Under the pieces are notes generated by a model. It worked only from the letters and a program-made list of their open reading frames with translations. It did no database searches and was not told the origin of the DNA. From Planctomycetota bacterium (lineage in GTDB: Bacteria; Planctomycetota; Planctomycetia; Planctomycetales; Planctomycetaceae): a stretch of 6,834 nucleotides of DNA. The position numbers were made by a program, and so were the translations under genes. The DNA is taken from contig JAEYWB010000501.1 of NCBI GenBank assembly GCA_023429275.1, positions 1 to 6,834 of the forward strand, given 5' to 3'. Shown piece by piece: positions 1-6,834 of this stretch; within the stretch, counting starts at the first letter, position 1; each line of letters begins with the position of its first letter.

Positions 1-2456
1 GGCGTGTATTGATCGGTGCGGACCTGGTCGAACGCGATCTCGAGCTCGTAGAGAGCGTCGCGCCGTCCTTCGTCGACGCGGGGCGCCTGGCTCGTCGGCC
101 CGATGAACTGGCTCGAGAAGAGGTACGACAGGGCCGGATGGTTGTTCCAGTAGCCGATGAGGCTCTTGAGGAGATCCGGCCGCCTGAGGAACGGGCTGTC
201 CGCCGGCGACGGGCCGCCGAGGACGACGTGGTTCCCTCCGCCGGTCCCGGTGTGCTTGCCATCGAGCTGGAACTTCTCGGTCCCGAGCCTCGTGTAGTGC
301 GCCTCTTCGTAGATCCCGCTCGTAATCTCCTTGAGTTCCTCCCAGTCCCTGGCCGGATGGACGTTGACCTCGATGACGCCGGGGTCCGGCGTGACCTTGA
401 GGACCTGCAGGCGGAAGTCGTTCGGCGGGAGATACCCCTCGATCACGACCGGCTGCTGCATCGCCTCGGCGGTGTTCTCGATGATCCCGACGAGCTCGAG
501 ATAGTCTTCGAGACGCGAGAGCGGCGGCATGAAGACGTGCAGCCTTCCCTGCCGGGGCTCGATGCACATCGCCGTCGCGATAATGCCGACGGGCGCCATC
601 GGAGGCTTTTCCCGTCCGTCGTCGGGAAGGACCTTCCGCTGAGCTTCTGCGGCGGCGCGGCGGGTCGCGGCGTCCTTGTCGGCGCGGGTCTGGCCGGTCA
701 GGCCCGACTCGCGCGTGATGTCGAGAACCCGCCCCGCTGTCCGGCGGCGGATCTCCTGGTAACCCGGCAGGGGATGGTGTTCGGCGAATGGATCGATCGT
801 ATAGATCGTGCGGGTATCGGCCTCTCCCGCGACCGGAAGGGAATCGAGCGGTAACCGCAGTCCGATCGGCGAATCGCCCGGAAGGAGAAACAGTCGCTCG
901 GAGCGGAAAGGCCAGGGGCCGCTCGTCCAGCGGGGCTGGGCCTGCCACCACGCCTTGGTGAGCGGGAGGGCGTAACCGACGGGACGGCTCACGCCGGACT
1001 CGATGATCCGTGCGAGACGCCGCCGGTCTTCATCCGCATCGAGGTCGAACTTGCGGGGGTCGACATCGACAGGAAGTTTCTGCTCGGCCTCGATCGTGTG
1101 CCAGATATCTTCATAGGCGGGGCGCATCCAGCGGCCGTCGACGCCGAGGCGGTCGGCGAGTTCACAGAGGAACTCCCCGGCCTTCTCCACCGAGACATCG
1201 CAGGGGGAAAAGACATCCGCCAGCAGGTCCGGGTCCGTCCAGATCGGCTCGCCGTCGGGTCGCCAGAGGCAGCTGTAGGCCCACCGCGGAAGCGACTCGC
1301 CGGGGTACCACTTCCCCTGTCCGAAATGCAGGAGCGAGCCGGGGGCGAACCGGCTTCGCAGCCTTCGCAGCAGGATGTTCGAAAGCCGCTGCTTCTCTGC
1401 TCCGACCGCGGCCGTGTTCCACTCCGCCCCTTCCTGATCGTCGATCGAGACGAAGGTCGGTTCGCCCCCCATCGTGAGTCGGACGTCATTGCGGACGAGG
1501 TGCCCGTCGACGAGCTTTCCGAGATTGTCGATCTCGGTCCACTGCTCGTCGGTATACGGTTTCGTGACGCGGGGATCTTCATGGATCCGCTCGATCGTCA
1601 TCTCGACATGGAACGTCGACTCGCACTCGTCGACGCCGCCGGAGATCGGTGCCGCGGTCGACGGGGCGGGAGTCGCCGCCAGTGGAAGGTGTCCTTCGCC
1701 GGTGAAGAGTCCCGAGGTCGGGTCGAGCCCGACCCAGCCTGCTCCGGGGAGATAGACTTCGCACCAGGCGTGGAGATCGGTGAAGTCCATCTCGGGCCCC
1801 GAAGGACCATCGAGCGACTTGATGTCCGCGGTCAGCTGAATGAGGTATCCGGAGACGAACCGGGCTGCGAGTCCGACCCGCCGCAGCAGCTGGACCATCA
1901 GCCACGCGGAGTCGCGGCAGGACCCCGACCCTTTCGCGAGTGTCTCGTCAGGCGCCTGGACCCCCGGCTCCATCCGGATCAGGTACTTGATCTCGCGGCA
2001 GAGCCGCATGTTGAGGTCGACGAGAAAGCCGGTCGTTCGACGCTTCGTCATGTCGACCGAGCGAAGGAACGCGTCGAATGCCGGACCGGTGTTCGCGCAC
2101 TCGAGGAACGGCAGCAGGTCCTTCCTGAGCTCGGGCTCGTACTCGAACGGAAACTCCTCGGCGTAGCTTTCGACGAAGAAGTCGAACGGGTTGATGACGG
2201 TCAGGTCCGCCGTCAGCTCGACCGCGACCTGGAACTCGGTCGTCGGCTCCGGGACGACGAGCCGCGCGAGATAGTTGCCGAACGGATCCTGCTGCCAGTT
2301 GAGAAAGTGCTGCTCTGGCGTGATGGAGAGGGCGTAGCTCACGACAGGCGTCCGGCAGTGCGGCGCGGGCCGGAGCCGGATCACCTGCGGACCGAGCGTC
2401 ACCCTCCGGTCATACCGGTACTCGGTGACATGCCGCAGGGCCACGCGAATCGCCAT
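1..2456 (-). CDS. Transglutaminase-like cysteine protease fused to DUF2126 (putative amidoligase), 3' end cut by window edge
   Basis: Reading the minus strand from the ATG at 2456-2454 gives 818 uninterrupted residues that run off the left edge; from memory the family is about 1,100 residues, so roughly the last quarter is missing. The N-terminus (MAIRVALRHVTEYRYD) matches the bacterial transglutaminase N-terminal domain and fixes the start. The papain-like core keeps its whole triad: Cys180 in GSGSCRDSAW, His229 in DLHAWCEVY and Asp245 in GLDPTSG. From about residue 300 the DUF2126 region (COG4196) begins, with GGEPTF at 330-335, IEVNVHP at 695-701 and GTGGGNH at 737-743. I recall DUF2126 being described as a putative amidoligase of the glutamine-synthetase-like fold; its conserved Glu, Asn and His residues suit metal/ATP binding. 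No signal peptide is seen, so it is probably cytoplasmic. It is the last of three co-directional genes, 213 bases after the alpha-E gene, and the gap shows no convincing terminator. No Shine-Dalgarno precedes the ATG. The family call is very secure; the substrate is unknown. Confidence 0.95.
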   Translation of the reverse strand, partial: MAIRVALRHVTEYRYDRRVTLGPQVIRLRPAPHCRTPVVSYALSITPEQHFLNWQQDPFGNYLARLVVPEPTTEFQVAVELTADLTVINPFDFFVESYAEEFPFEYEPELRKDLLPFLECANTGPAFDAFLRSVDMTKRRTTGFLVDLNMRLCREIKYLIRMEPGVQAPDETLAKGSGSCRDSAWLMVQLLRRVGLAARFVSGYLIQLTADIKSLDGPSGPEMDFTDLHAWCEVYLPGAGWVGLDPTSGLFTGEGHLPLAATPAPSTAAPISGGVDECESTFHVEMTIERIHEDPRVTKPYTDEQWTEIDNLGKLVDGHLVRNDVRLTMGGEPTFVSIDDQEGAEWNTAAVGAEKQRLSNILLRRLRSRFAPGSLLHFGQGKWYPGESLPRWAYSCLWRPDGEPIWTDPDLLADVFSPCDVSVEKAGEFLCELADRLGVDGRWMRPAYEDIWHTIEAEQKLPVDVDPRKFDLDADEDRRRLARIIESGVSRPVGYALPLTKAWWQAQPRWTSGPWPFRSERLFLLPGDSPIGLRLPLDSLPVAGEADTRTIYTIDPFAEHHPLPGYQEIRRRTAGRVLDITRESGLTGQTRADKDAATRRAAAEAQRKVLPDDGREKPPMAPVGIIATAMCIEPRQGRLHVFMPPLSRLEDYLELVGIIENTAEAMQQPVVIEGYLPPNDFRLQVLKVTPDPGVIEVNVHPARDWEELKEITSGIYEEAHYTRLGTEKFQLDGKHTGTGGGNHVVLGGPSPADSPFLRRPDLLKSLIGYWNNHPALSYLFSSQFIGPTSQAPRVDEGRRDALYELEIAFDQVRTDQYT

Positions 2457-2669
2457 GGAACTTCAGTGGGGTTAGAGGTGGTGAGAGGCGAGGGTTGCAG
2501 GGGCATACGGTGCGGTGAGGCTCTACGAAACGCACCCATGACGCCGCGGGGAGACCGAACCGGCTTCGGCTGCCTGTTCGGGCGCGCTTCGCAAAGCCTC
2601 AACGCGCACGACCTGGCTTCCCTGCCGACTCTCTGTGACCACCGCGGCGGAATTCCTTGTGCCCGGGAT

Positions 2670-3638
2670 CTACTGCGATTGGGACTGCGACTGTGTCTGT
2701 CCGACCGGCCGGATCTCGAAGAACGTCTTGAACATCGCCGCTCCCATGTCGTTGATACCGAGCTGGCAGGTGTCGATGAACTCGTGGAGGCCGAAGTTCA
2801 GCATCTCCTCGACCGTGATGGTCTCGAGCCGCGTCCGCAGGTCCGCGAAGGTCTTTTCGGCGAGGTTCACCGGTTCGCCGGTGTTTCCCGTGATCTCGCG
2901 CAGCGACCGCTCTGCTTCGGTGACGCAGGAGCGGATCGAGCGAGGGAAATGGGGATCGAGAATGAGGAACTCGGCGACATTCCGGTGAACGATCCGCCCG
3001 AACCGCTTCCGGTACATGTGGAGGGCGCTGGTCGACTCGAGAAGGGCCGACCACTGGACGACGTCGAGCGTCGAACCGATATGCGTCAGATCCGGCAGCA
3101 GGACGTAGTATTTGACGTCCACGATCCGCGAAGTCTTGTCCGCCCGCTCGAGGAGACGGCCGATCCGCGAGAAATTCCACGTGTCTCCGTGCGACATCGT
3201 CGCTTCGGTGACGCCGATGAATTCGTGGCTGAAACGCTTCACCCGCTCGAGGAAGTTCGCCGGGTTCTGGAGGGCCAGCTCCGGGGCCTGCGAGGCCTCG
3301 CGGACCCGGAGATAGAAGCGGTTGATCGCCTCCCAGATCGAGACGCTCAGGACTTCGCGGATCGTCCGGGCGTTCTCGCGGGCCTTGATGAGGCACGAGA
3401 GGATCGAGTTCGGGTTCTCGGCATCGAAGAGCAGGAAGCGGAGAACGTTCGTCGTCGTGAACCCGCGGTAGAGCTTGTCGAACTGCTCGTCATCGCCGCT
3501 GGCATAGACGAGGGGAGCCCACTGGTGCGTTCCGCCGAGGGAGATTGACTGGTGAACGTCGACAAACCGCGCAACGTTCTCCGCCCGCTCGATGTAGCGG
3601 CTGAGCCAGTAGACGGAATCGGCGACGCGGCTGAGCAT
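2670..3638 (-). CDS. Alpha-E domain protein (COG2307, formerly DUF403)
   Basis: This gene encodes 322 residues, the usual size for the family. The N-terminus MLSRVADSVYWLSRYIERAE is the family hallmark and fixes the start at 3638. The protein is predicted to be all helical; the name refers to conserved glutamates in helices, such as Glu17 and Glu20 in YIERAENVARFVDV. A similar block recurs at residues 160-176 (GRLLERADKTSRIVDVK), suggesting an internal duplication. No signal peptide or membrane segment is visible. The function is unproven; across bacteria it is almost always encoded beside a circularly permuted ATP-grasp ligase and a transglutaminase, and may act as a partner or substrate-binding subunit of the ligase. 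The C-terminus ends in a short Gln/Ser run (QTQSQSQSQ), encoded by near-repeated hexamers at about 2673-2697, probably a disordered tail. It lies 144 bases after the ATP-grasp gene. The ATG lacks an obvious Shine-Dalgarno. Confidence 0.95.
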   Translation of the reverse strand: MLSRVADSVYWLSRYIERAENVARFVDVHQSISLGGTHQWAPLVYASGDDEQFDKLYRGFTTTNVLRFLLFDAENPNSILSCLIKARENARTIREVLSVSIWEAINRFYLRVREASQAPELALQNPANFLERVKRFSHEFIGVTEATMSHGDTWNFSRIGRLLERADKTSRIVDVKYYVLLPDLTHIGSTLDVVQWSALLESTSALHMYRKRFGRIVHRNVAEFLILDPHFPRSIRSCVTEAERSLREITGNTGEPVNLAEKTFADLRTRLETITVEEMLNFGLHEFIDTCQLGINDMGAAMFKTFFEIRPVGQTQSQSQSQ

Positions 3639-3782
3639 GAAGGGGTGCGCTGTCGAAAGTGAGTGTTCTTGGTTCGGCGACGCGGCGGGAGTCGTCCCGG
3701 ACGGAAATCCTAGGTCGGGATCGGACCGCCCGCGAGAGATGGTTCGCTCGCCGGCGCGATGTTCCCCGCCCTGCCGGTCGAG

Positions 3783-5282
3783 CTACGACGGACCGGGTGA
3801 ACGATCCGGCCCCGTCTCGTCCCCCATCAGGACCCAGGTGTCCTTGCTTCCGCCCCCCTGTGACGAATTGACGACCATCGAGCCCTCCTTGAGGGCGACC
3901 CGCGTCAGCCCTCCCGGAAGGACGTAGAAGTCTTCCCCGTACAGGATGAACGGCCTGAGGTCGACGTGCCGCGGGGCGAGCCGCTCGCCCACGACGGTCG
4001 GAACCGTCGAGAGGTTCAACATCGGCTGGGCGATGAAGTTCCGCGGGTTCGCCTTGATCTGCTCTTCGCAGTTCTTCAGTTCTTCGATCGATGCCCGCGG
4101 CCCCATGACGATGCCGTAGCCCCCCGATTCGTTCGTCGGCTTGATGACCAGTTCGGTCATGTGCTCGAGGACGTACTTCCGCTGGTCCGGCTCCGAGCAG
4201 ATGTAAGTCGGGACGTTGGGGAGGATCGCCTCTTCCGCGAGGTAATACTTGATGATCTGCGGCACCCAGGCGTAGATCGCCTTGTCATCGGCGACACCCG
4301 TTCCCGGAGCATTCGCCAGGGTGACCCGGCCGCTCTTGTAGACCTCCATCAGGCCCGGCACTCCGAGCATGGAGTCTTCGCGGAAGCATTTCGGGTCGAT
4401 GAAATCGTCATCGATCCGGCGGTAGATGACGTCGACTCGCTGGAGGCCGGAGGTCGTCAGCATGCAGACGTAGCCGTCTTCGACCACGAGGTCGGTTCCG
4501 CTCACGAGCTCAATCCCCATCTGCTGCGCGAGGAAGCAGTGCTCGAAGTACGCCGAGTTGTACGGCCCGGGCGTGAGGAGCGCGACGGTTGGGGAAGTGA
4601 CCCCTTCGGGGGCTGTCTGCTGGAGGATCGACAGGAGCCGCTCGCCATAGTCCTCGACCGGGGCAATCGACGTCCCCTGGAAGACTTCGGGGAGAACCCG
4701 CTTCATCAGTTCCCGGTTTTCGAGAACGTAGGAGACCCCGGAAGGGCAACGGAGATTGTCTTCCAGGACGTAGACCTGCCCGTCTCCATGACGGACGAGG
4801 TCGGTTCCGGTGACGTGTGTCCAGACTCCTCGGGGAGGCCTGAAACCTTCCATCTGAGGGCGATAAGTCTTTGCCGTGAGGACCATCTCGCGCGGAACCA
4901 CGCCATCGTTGAGGATGTGCTGCGCACCATAGATGTCATCCAGAAAGAGGTTGAGGGCGCGAATCCGCTGCTTCAATCCGGCTTCCATCCGGTCCCACTC
5001 GCGGTGCGAGATGGGCCTGGGGACGACATCGAACGGCCACACCTTCTCGGTACCGTCGCTGTGCCCGTAGACGGCGAACGTGATCCCCTTCTCCCGCAGA
5101 CGCGATTCGGCAAGCCCTTGCCGTTCCGCCAGACTTTTCAGTGGAAACTCTTCAAGCCGATTCACCACCAGCGGGTGGCGGGCGACTTCGCCGTCGCGAT
5201 ACTCATCGAAGACCGGTACCCGCTTCATCGGCGTGCCGACAAAGGTTTCCGGCGCTGTAGGAGGCTGCTCCGAAGGGTGCAT
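3783..5282 (-). CDS. Circularly permuted ATP-grasp ligase (COG2308, CP_ATPgrasp / former DUF404-DUF407)
   Basis: This gene encodes 499 residues, near the usual length. ATP-grasp enzymes join a carboxylate to an amine through an acyl-phosphate; this permuted family is predicted to be a peptide or amide ligase, substrate unknown. Visible family blocks are [20 protein letters not shown] (85-104), [10 protein letters not shown] (239-248), [11 protein letters not shown] (287-297), [20 protein letters not shown] (322-341), the nucleotide-binding loop [16 protein letters not shown] (379-394), [20 protein letters not shown] (438-457) and the C-terminal [14 protein letters not shown] (472-485). All look intact. 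It is probably cytoplasmic, with no leader peptide. The first ATG (5282) is used here, but Met19 at 5228 ([13 protein letters not shown]) is a credible start because homology-like sequence begins there and neither site has a Shine-Dalgarno. It is first in the three-gene cassette with alpha-E and transglutaminase/DUF2126, so the promoter should lie in the 350-base region upstream. Confidence 0.96.
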   Translation of the reverse strand: MHPSEQPPTAPETFVGTPMKRVPVFDEYRDGEVARHPLVVNRLEEFPLKSLAERQGLAESRLREKGITFAVYGHSDGTEKVWPFDVVPRPISHREWDRMEAGLKQRIRALNLFLDDIYGAQHILNDGVVPREMVLTAKTYRPQMEGFRPPRGVWTHVTGTDLVRHGDGQVYVLEDNLRCPSGVSYVLENRELMKRVLPEVFQGTSIAPVEDYGERLLSILQQTAPEGVTSPTVALLTPGPYNSAYFEHCFLAQQMGIELVSGTDLVVEDGYVCMLTTSGLQRVDVIYRRIDDDFIDPKCFREDSMLGVPGLMEVYKSGRVTLANAPGTGVADDKAIYAWVPQIIKYYLAEEAILPNVPTYICSEPDQRKYVLEHMTELVIKPTNESGGYGIVMGPRASIEELKNCEEQIKANPRNFIAQPMLNLSTVPTVVGERLAPRHVDLRPFILYGEDFYVLPGGLTRVALKEGSMVVNSSQGGGSKDTWVLMGDETGPDRSPGPS

Positions 5283-5569
5283 GTGTTGACGAACTGGTTC
5301 GGGCTTCGGCGTGCGCGGCGATGGGTTATGCCAAACCGATCAGCAGACGTCCAGCAAAAAACGATCCCAACACATCTAACGCTGCAAAACATGCCGCAGA
5401 CGGACCTTCCGAAGAGGGGACTCTGCGTAAAAAACTTGCAGGGGGGCGCGAAACACGGGCGTGGCGGCCCAGGAAGACCTCTGGATGGCGGTCGCCGGCA
5501 CCCGATGGCATCCGGTTCTGCTGTGGCCGCTGCCGCAGTGAAATTGAACAATCGGACGGAACGGGACGC
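5283..5569. other. Intergenic leader region upstream of the ATP-grasp cassette
   Basis: I see no convincing gene here; the open frames crossing it are not continuous with recognisable protein families. It should contain the promoter and 5' leader of the minus-strand ATP-grasp cassette. On the minus strand there are T-rich runs near 5435-5428 and 5361-5355 and a TTAGAT that could serve as a -10 element near 5380-5375, but no good -35 at the right distance, so I do not call a promoter. A possible minus-strand leader hairpin lies at 5426-5396: outer arms GCAGA and TCTGC, an internal loop, and a short inner stem closed by a TTCG tetraloop. It is weak because of mismatches. No riboswitch or tRNA is recognisable. 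Confidence 0.5.
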
Positions 5570-5609
5570 GCACGCCGCCTCAGGCGAGGGAGCCTGATGG
5601 CGGGCGTGC
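5570..5609 (-). terminator. Strong inverted repeat, probable terminator of the upstream coiled-coil gene
   Basis: The left arm 5570-5585 (GCACGCCGCCTCAGGC) pairs with 5592-5609 over 16 base pairs, with single unpaired bases at T5598 and G5602, around a six-base loop (GAGGGA). It begins 23 bases after the minus-strand stop codon at 5633 and lies well before the next gene's start at 5282, which is where a transcription terminator would sit. There is no run of T directly after the hairpin on the minus strand, only a moderately T-containing stretch, so a classical intrinsic terminator is not certain; it may stabilise the mRNA 3' end or work in both directions. Confidence 0.55.
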
Positions 5610-5632
5610 AGACGGGAAGCGACCCCGGAGCG

Positions 5633-6834
5633 TTACGGCGTCACCTTGATCGCGGCCGGTGCGTCGACGCTCGCCGGACCTTCGAAGTCCGCCGTGCCAC
5701 GGATCACGAGGTTCGCCAGTGCTCCCTCGGCCGCATCTCCAGCCGCCAGGATGGTCAGCGTTCCCTCATTCTTGTCGGCCGGGACGTCGGCCTCCGCAGC
5801 GCTGATCCCCTTGAGATTGGGGATCGCCGGAAGCGAGAGTTTGACCGGTCCGGCAAACCCGTTCTGGCGGGACACAGTCACCTTGACCTCGATCTTGTCC
5901 CCCTTCTTCAGAGCTCCGCCGTTGGGGATGTTCAGTCCCAGCTTGAATGGCGCGGGACGGACGTTGATCAGGATCGGCTGCGTCACGGTGATGAAGTTGA
6001 CGTTGTTGGCCTTGGTCGCATTGGCCGCGTCATTGGAGGCCTTCTCCGCAGCCTTGCGGGCCTCCTCGAGCTGCTTGGCCTGGGCTTGCGCCTGCTGGTC
6101 GGCCGCGTCCGCAGCGGTCTTGGCCTGCTGCGCGGCGGTGCTGTCGGCAGTCGCCTTGGCGAGATCGGCTTCCTTGACCTTCAGGGCGTCTCCGGCGGTC
6201 TTCTGAGCCAGCTCGGCCTCCGCCACTCCCTTCGCGGCCGTCTGTTTGTCCGCCTCCGTCTTGGCGGCGGCTTCCTTGGCTTTCGCCACCTCCTGTTCGG
6301 CGGCCTGCCGCTTGGCCTTGAGGTCGGCATTCGCCGCGTCCGCCTCGGAAGCCTTCCTGGCTTCGGCCGCGGCTGTTTCGACGGTCTTCAGGGCCGCTGC
6401 AGCGTCATTGGCCGCCTTCTCGGCGGTTGCGAAGGCTTGCTTGGCAACGGCCAGCTTCTGAGCCGCCTCCTGCTGGGCTTTGACACTCGCGTCCTTCTCC
6501 GTCTGGGCCTTCTTCTGGGCGTCGACAGCGGCAGTCGCCCTGGCGGTCGCATCGGCCTTGGCTTTGGCGGTCGTTGCCGCCATGTCCATGGCCCCCTTGG
6601 CGGCCGCGGCCGCCGCGGCGCGGAAGGCGTCCAGCGTCTTGAGCGCCTTGGCGAGGTCGCGGGCGGTGGTCTCTCCGATGTGGCGGATGCCGAGTGCAAA
6701 GATGAAGCGGTCGAGCGGAACCCTGCGCCGCGCCTCGATGGACGCGAACAGCTTCTCGACCGACTTGGCGCCGAAGCCCTTCTTCTCGGCGAGCCTCTCG
6801 TCCTCGGGCAGCTCCTCGTCGCGCCGCTGCAGGG
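5633..6834 (-). CDS. LigA-like segment joined in frame to an Ala-rich coiled coil and beta-sandwich tail, 5' end cut by window edge
   Basis: One frame stays open from the right edge (first full codon at 6832) to the stop at 5633, giving 399 residues without a start. Residues 1-81 resemble the helix-hairpin-helix part of bacterial NAD-dependent DNA ligase. Residues 82-275 are an Ala/Lys/Glu/Gln-rich helical stretch with few hydrophobic residues other than Ala, typical of a long coiled coil. Residues 276-399 are beta-rich, with [20 protein letters not shown] (about 313-332) and [20 protein letters not shown] (about 359-378), ending in IKVTP. From memory such tails follow coiled coils in large secreted planctomycete proteins carrying cytochrome-c or WD40 domains; the role is unknown. 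An internal ATG at 6589 could start a 318-residue protein, but it has no leader peptide or Shine-Dalgarno and lies at the composition change, so I doubt it is the true start. The coding call is good; the fusion may be an assembly chimera. Confidence 0.75.
   Translation of the reverse strand, partial: LQRRDEELPEDERLAEKKGFGAKSVEKLFASIEARRRVPLDRFIFALGIRHIGETTARDLAKALKTLDAFRAAAAAAAKGAMDMAATTAKAKADATARATAAVDAQKKAQTEKDASVKAQQEAAQKLAVAKQAFATAEKAANDAAAALKTVETAAAEARKASEADAANADLKAKRQAAEQEVAKAKEAAAKTEADKQTAAKGVAEAELAQKTAGDALKVKEADLAKATADSTAAQQAKTAADAADQQAQAQAKQLEEARKAAEKASNDAANATKANNVNFITVTQPILINVRPAPFKLGLNIPNGGALKKGDKIEVKVTVSRQNGFAGPVKLSLPAIPNLKGISAAEADVPADKNEGTLTILAAGDAAEGALANLVIRGTADFEGPASVDAPAAIKVTP
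6590..6834 (-). other. ligA: DNA ligase (LigA) helix-hairpin-helix fragment
   Basis: The 81 residues encoded here include [19 protein letters not shown] and then [20 protein letters not shown], which I recognise as the region of NAD-dependent DNA ligase that follows the OB fold and zinc finger and forms the DNA-binding helix-hairpin-helix repeats. The wording resembles alphaproteobacterial LigA more than planctomycete versions I recall. A normal LigA would continue for another ~100-150 residues through further hairpins and a BRCT domain; here the match fades after [17 protein letters not shown] and the frame passes into the coiled coil. By hand count 167 of the last 234 bases are G or C (71%), against about 65% in three 60-base rows of the coiled-coil part. 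The LigA identity is secure over this segment; whether it belongs to this genome is not. Confidence 0.85.

Noticed and set aside
9..854. Plus-strand open frame of 281 residues at the left end
   Set aside because: It is a shadow of the DUF2126 coding frame; its composition mirrors the opposite strand and no motif is seen.
2555..2569. Small inverted repeat CCGAA-CCGGC-TTCGG between the alpha-E and transglutaminase genes
   Set aside because: A five-base-pair stem without a T run is expected by chance in such GC-rich DNA; not enough to call a terminator.
2599..3396. Second minus-strand frame of 265 residues within the alpha-E gene
   Set aside because: It overlaps the alpha-E gene in another frame and is Arg/Pro-rich, a frame artefact of high GC.
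1098..3548. Plus-strand open frame of 816 residues opposite the transglutaminase and alpha-E genes
   Set aside because: It crosses two secure minus-strand genes and their intergenic gap, is rich in Arg/Asp/Glu/Val/Leu as expected for an antisense frame of GC-rich codons, and shows no family motif.
5375..5380. TTAGAT (minus strand) as a -10 promoter element for the cassette
   Set aside because: There is no acceptable -35 hexamer 16-18 bases upstream, so the match alone is not convincing.
3966..5597. Plus-strand open frame of 543 residues opposite the ATP-grasp gene
   Set aside because: It is antisense to a gene with intact catalytic motifs, runs on into the intergenic region and the terminator hairpin, and has no recognisable domain.
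5646..6206. Plus-strand Ala/Ser-rich frame of 186 residues opposite the coiled-coil gene
   Set aside because: It is the antisense reading of Ala/Lys-rich codons; apparent hydrophobic stretches come from reverse-complemented GCC/AAG codons and not from a real membrane protein.

Overview
The window is GC-rich (about 65-71% in the stretches I counted by hand). Every gene I can support is on the minus strand, so transcription runs from high to low coordinates. The style suggests a planctomycete: long GC-rich genes, no clear Shine-Dalgarno sequences, and an Ala/Lys-rich coiled coil joined to a beta-sandwich tail of a kind I recall from large secreted planctomycete proteins. This is inference, because no phylogenetic marker is complete here.

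Layout in the direction of transcription: (1) 6834-5633 is one open frame, cut at the right edge. Its first ~80 residues look like the helix-hairpin-helix region of an NAD-dependent DNA ligase (LigA). It then changes abruptly to a ~195-residue Ala-rich coiled coil and a ~124-residue beta-rich tail. A strong hairpin at 5609-5570 follows the stop codon and is probably its terminator. (2) A 350-base intergenic stretch (5632-5283) holds that hairpin and the leader of the next operon. (3) Three genes follow in the same direction with gaps of 144 and 213 bases: a circularly permuted ATP-grasp ligase (5282-3783), an alpha-E protein (3638-2670) and a transglutaminase/DUF2126 protein (2456 to beyond base 1).

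Genes 2-4 form the conserved COG2308 / COG2307 / transglutaminase-DUF2126 cassette. Comparative genomics predicts that it makes and trims a small peptide or amide-linked product: the ATP-grasp and the DUF2126 amidoligase-like domain would form amide bonds, and the transglutaminase-fold cysteine protease domain would cut or transfer. To my knowledge the product is still unknown. The Anbu proteasome-like peptidase that often accompanies the cassette is not in the window; it could lie past the left edge.

The most unusual observation is the in-frame join of a DNA ligase fragment to what looks like the C-terminal half of a secreted coiled-coil protein. It is either a remarkable fusion or, more likely, a chimeric join in the assembly within GC-rich Ala codons.
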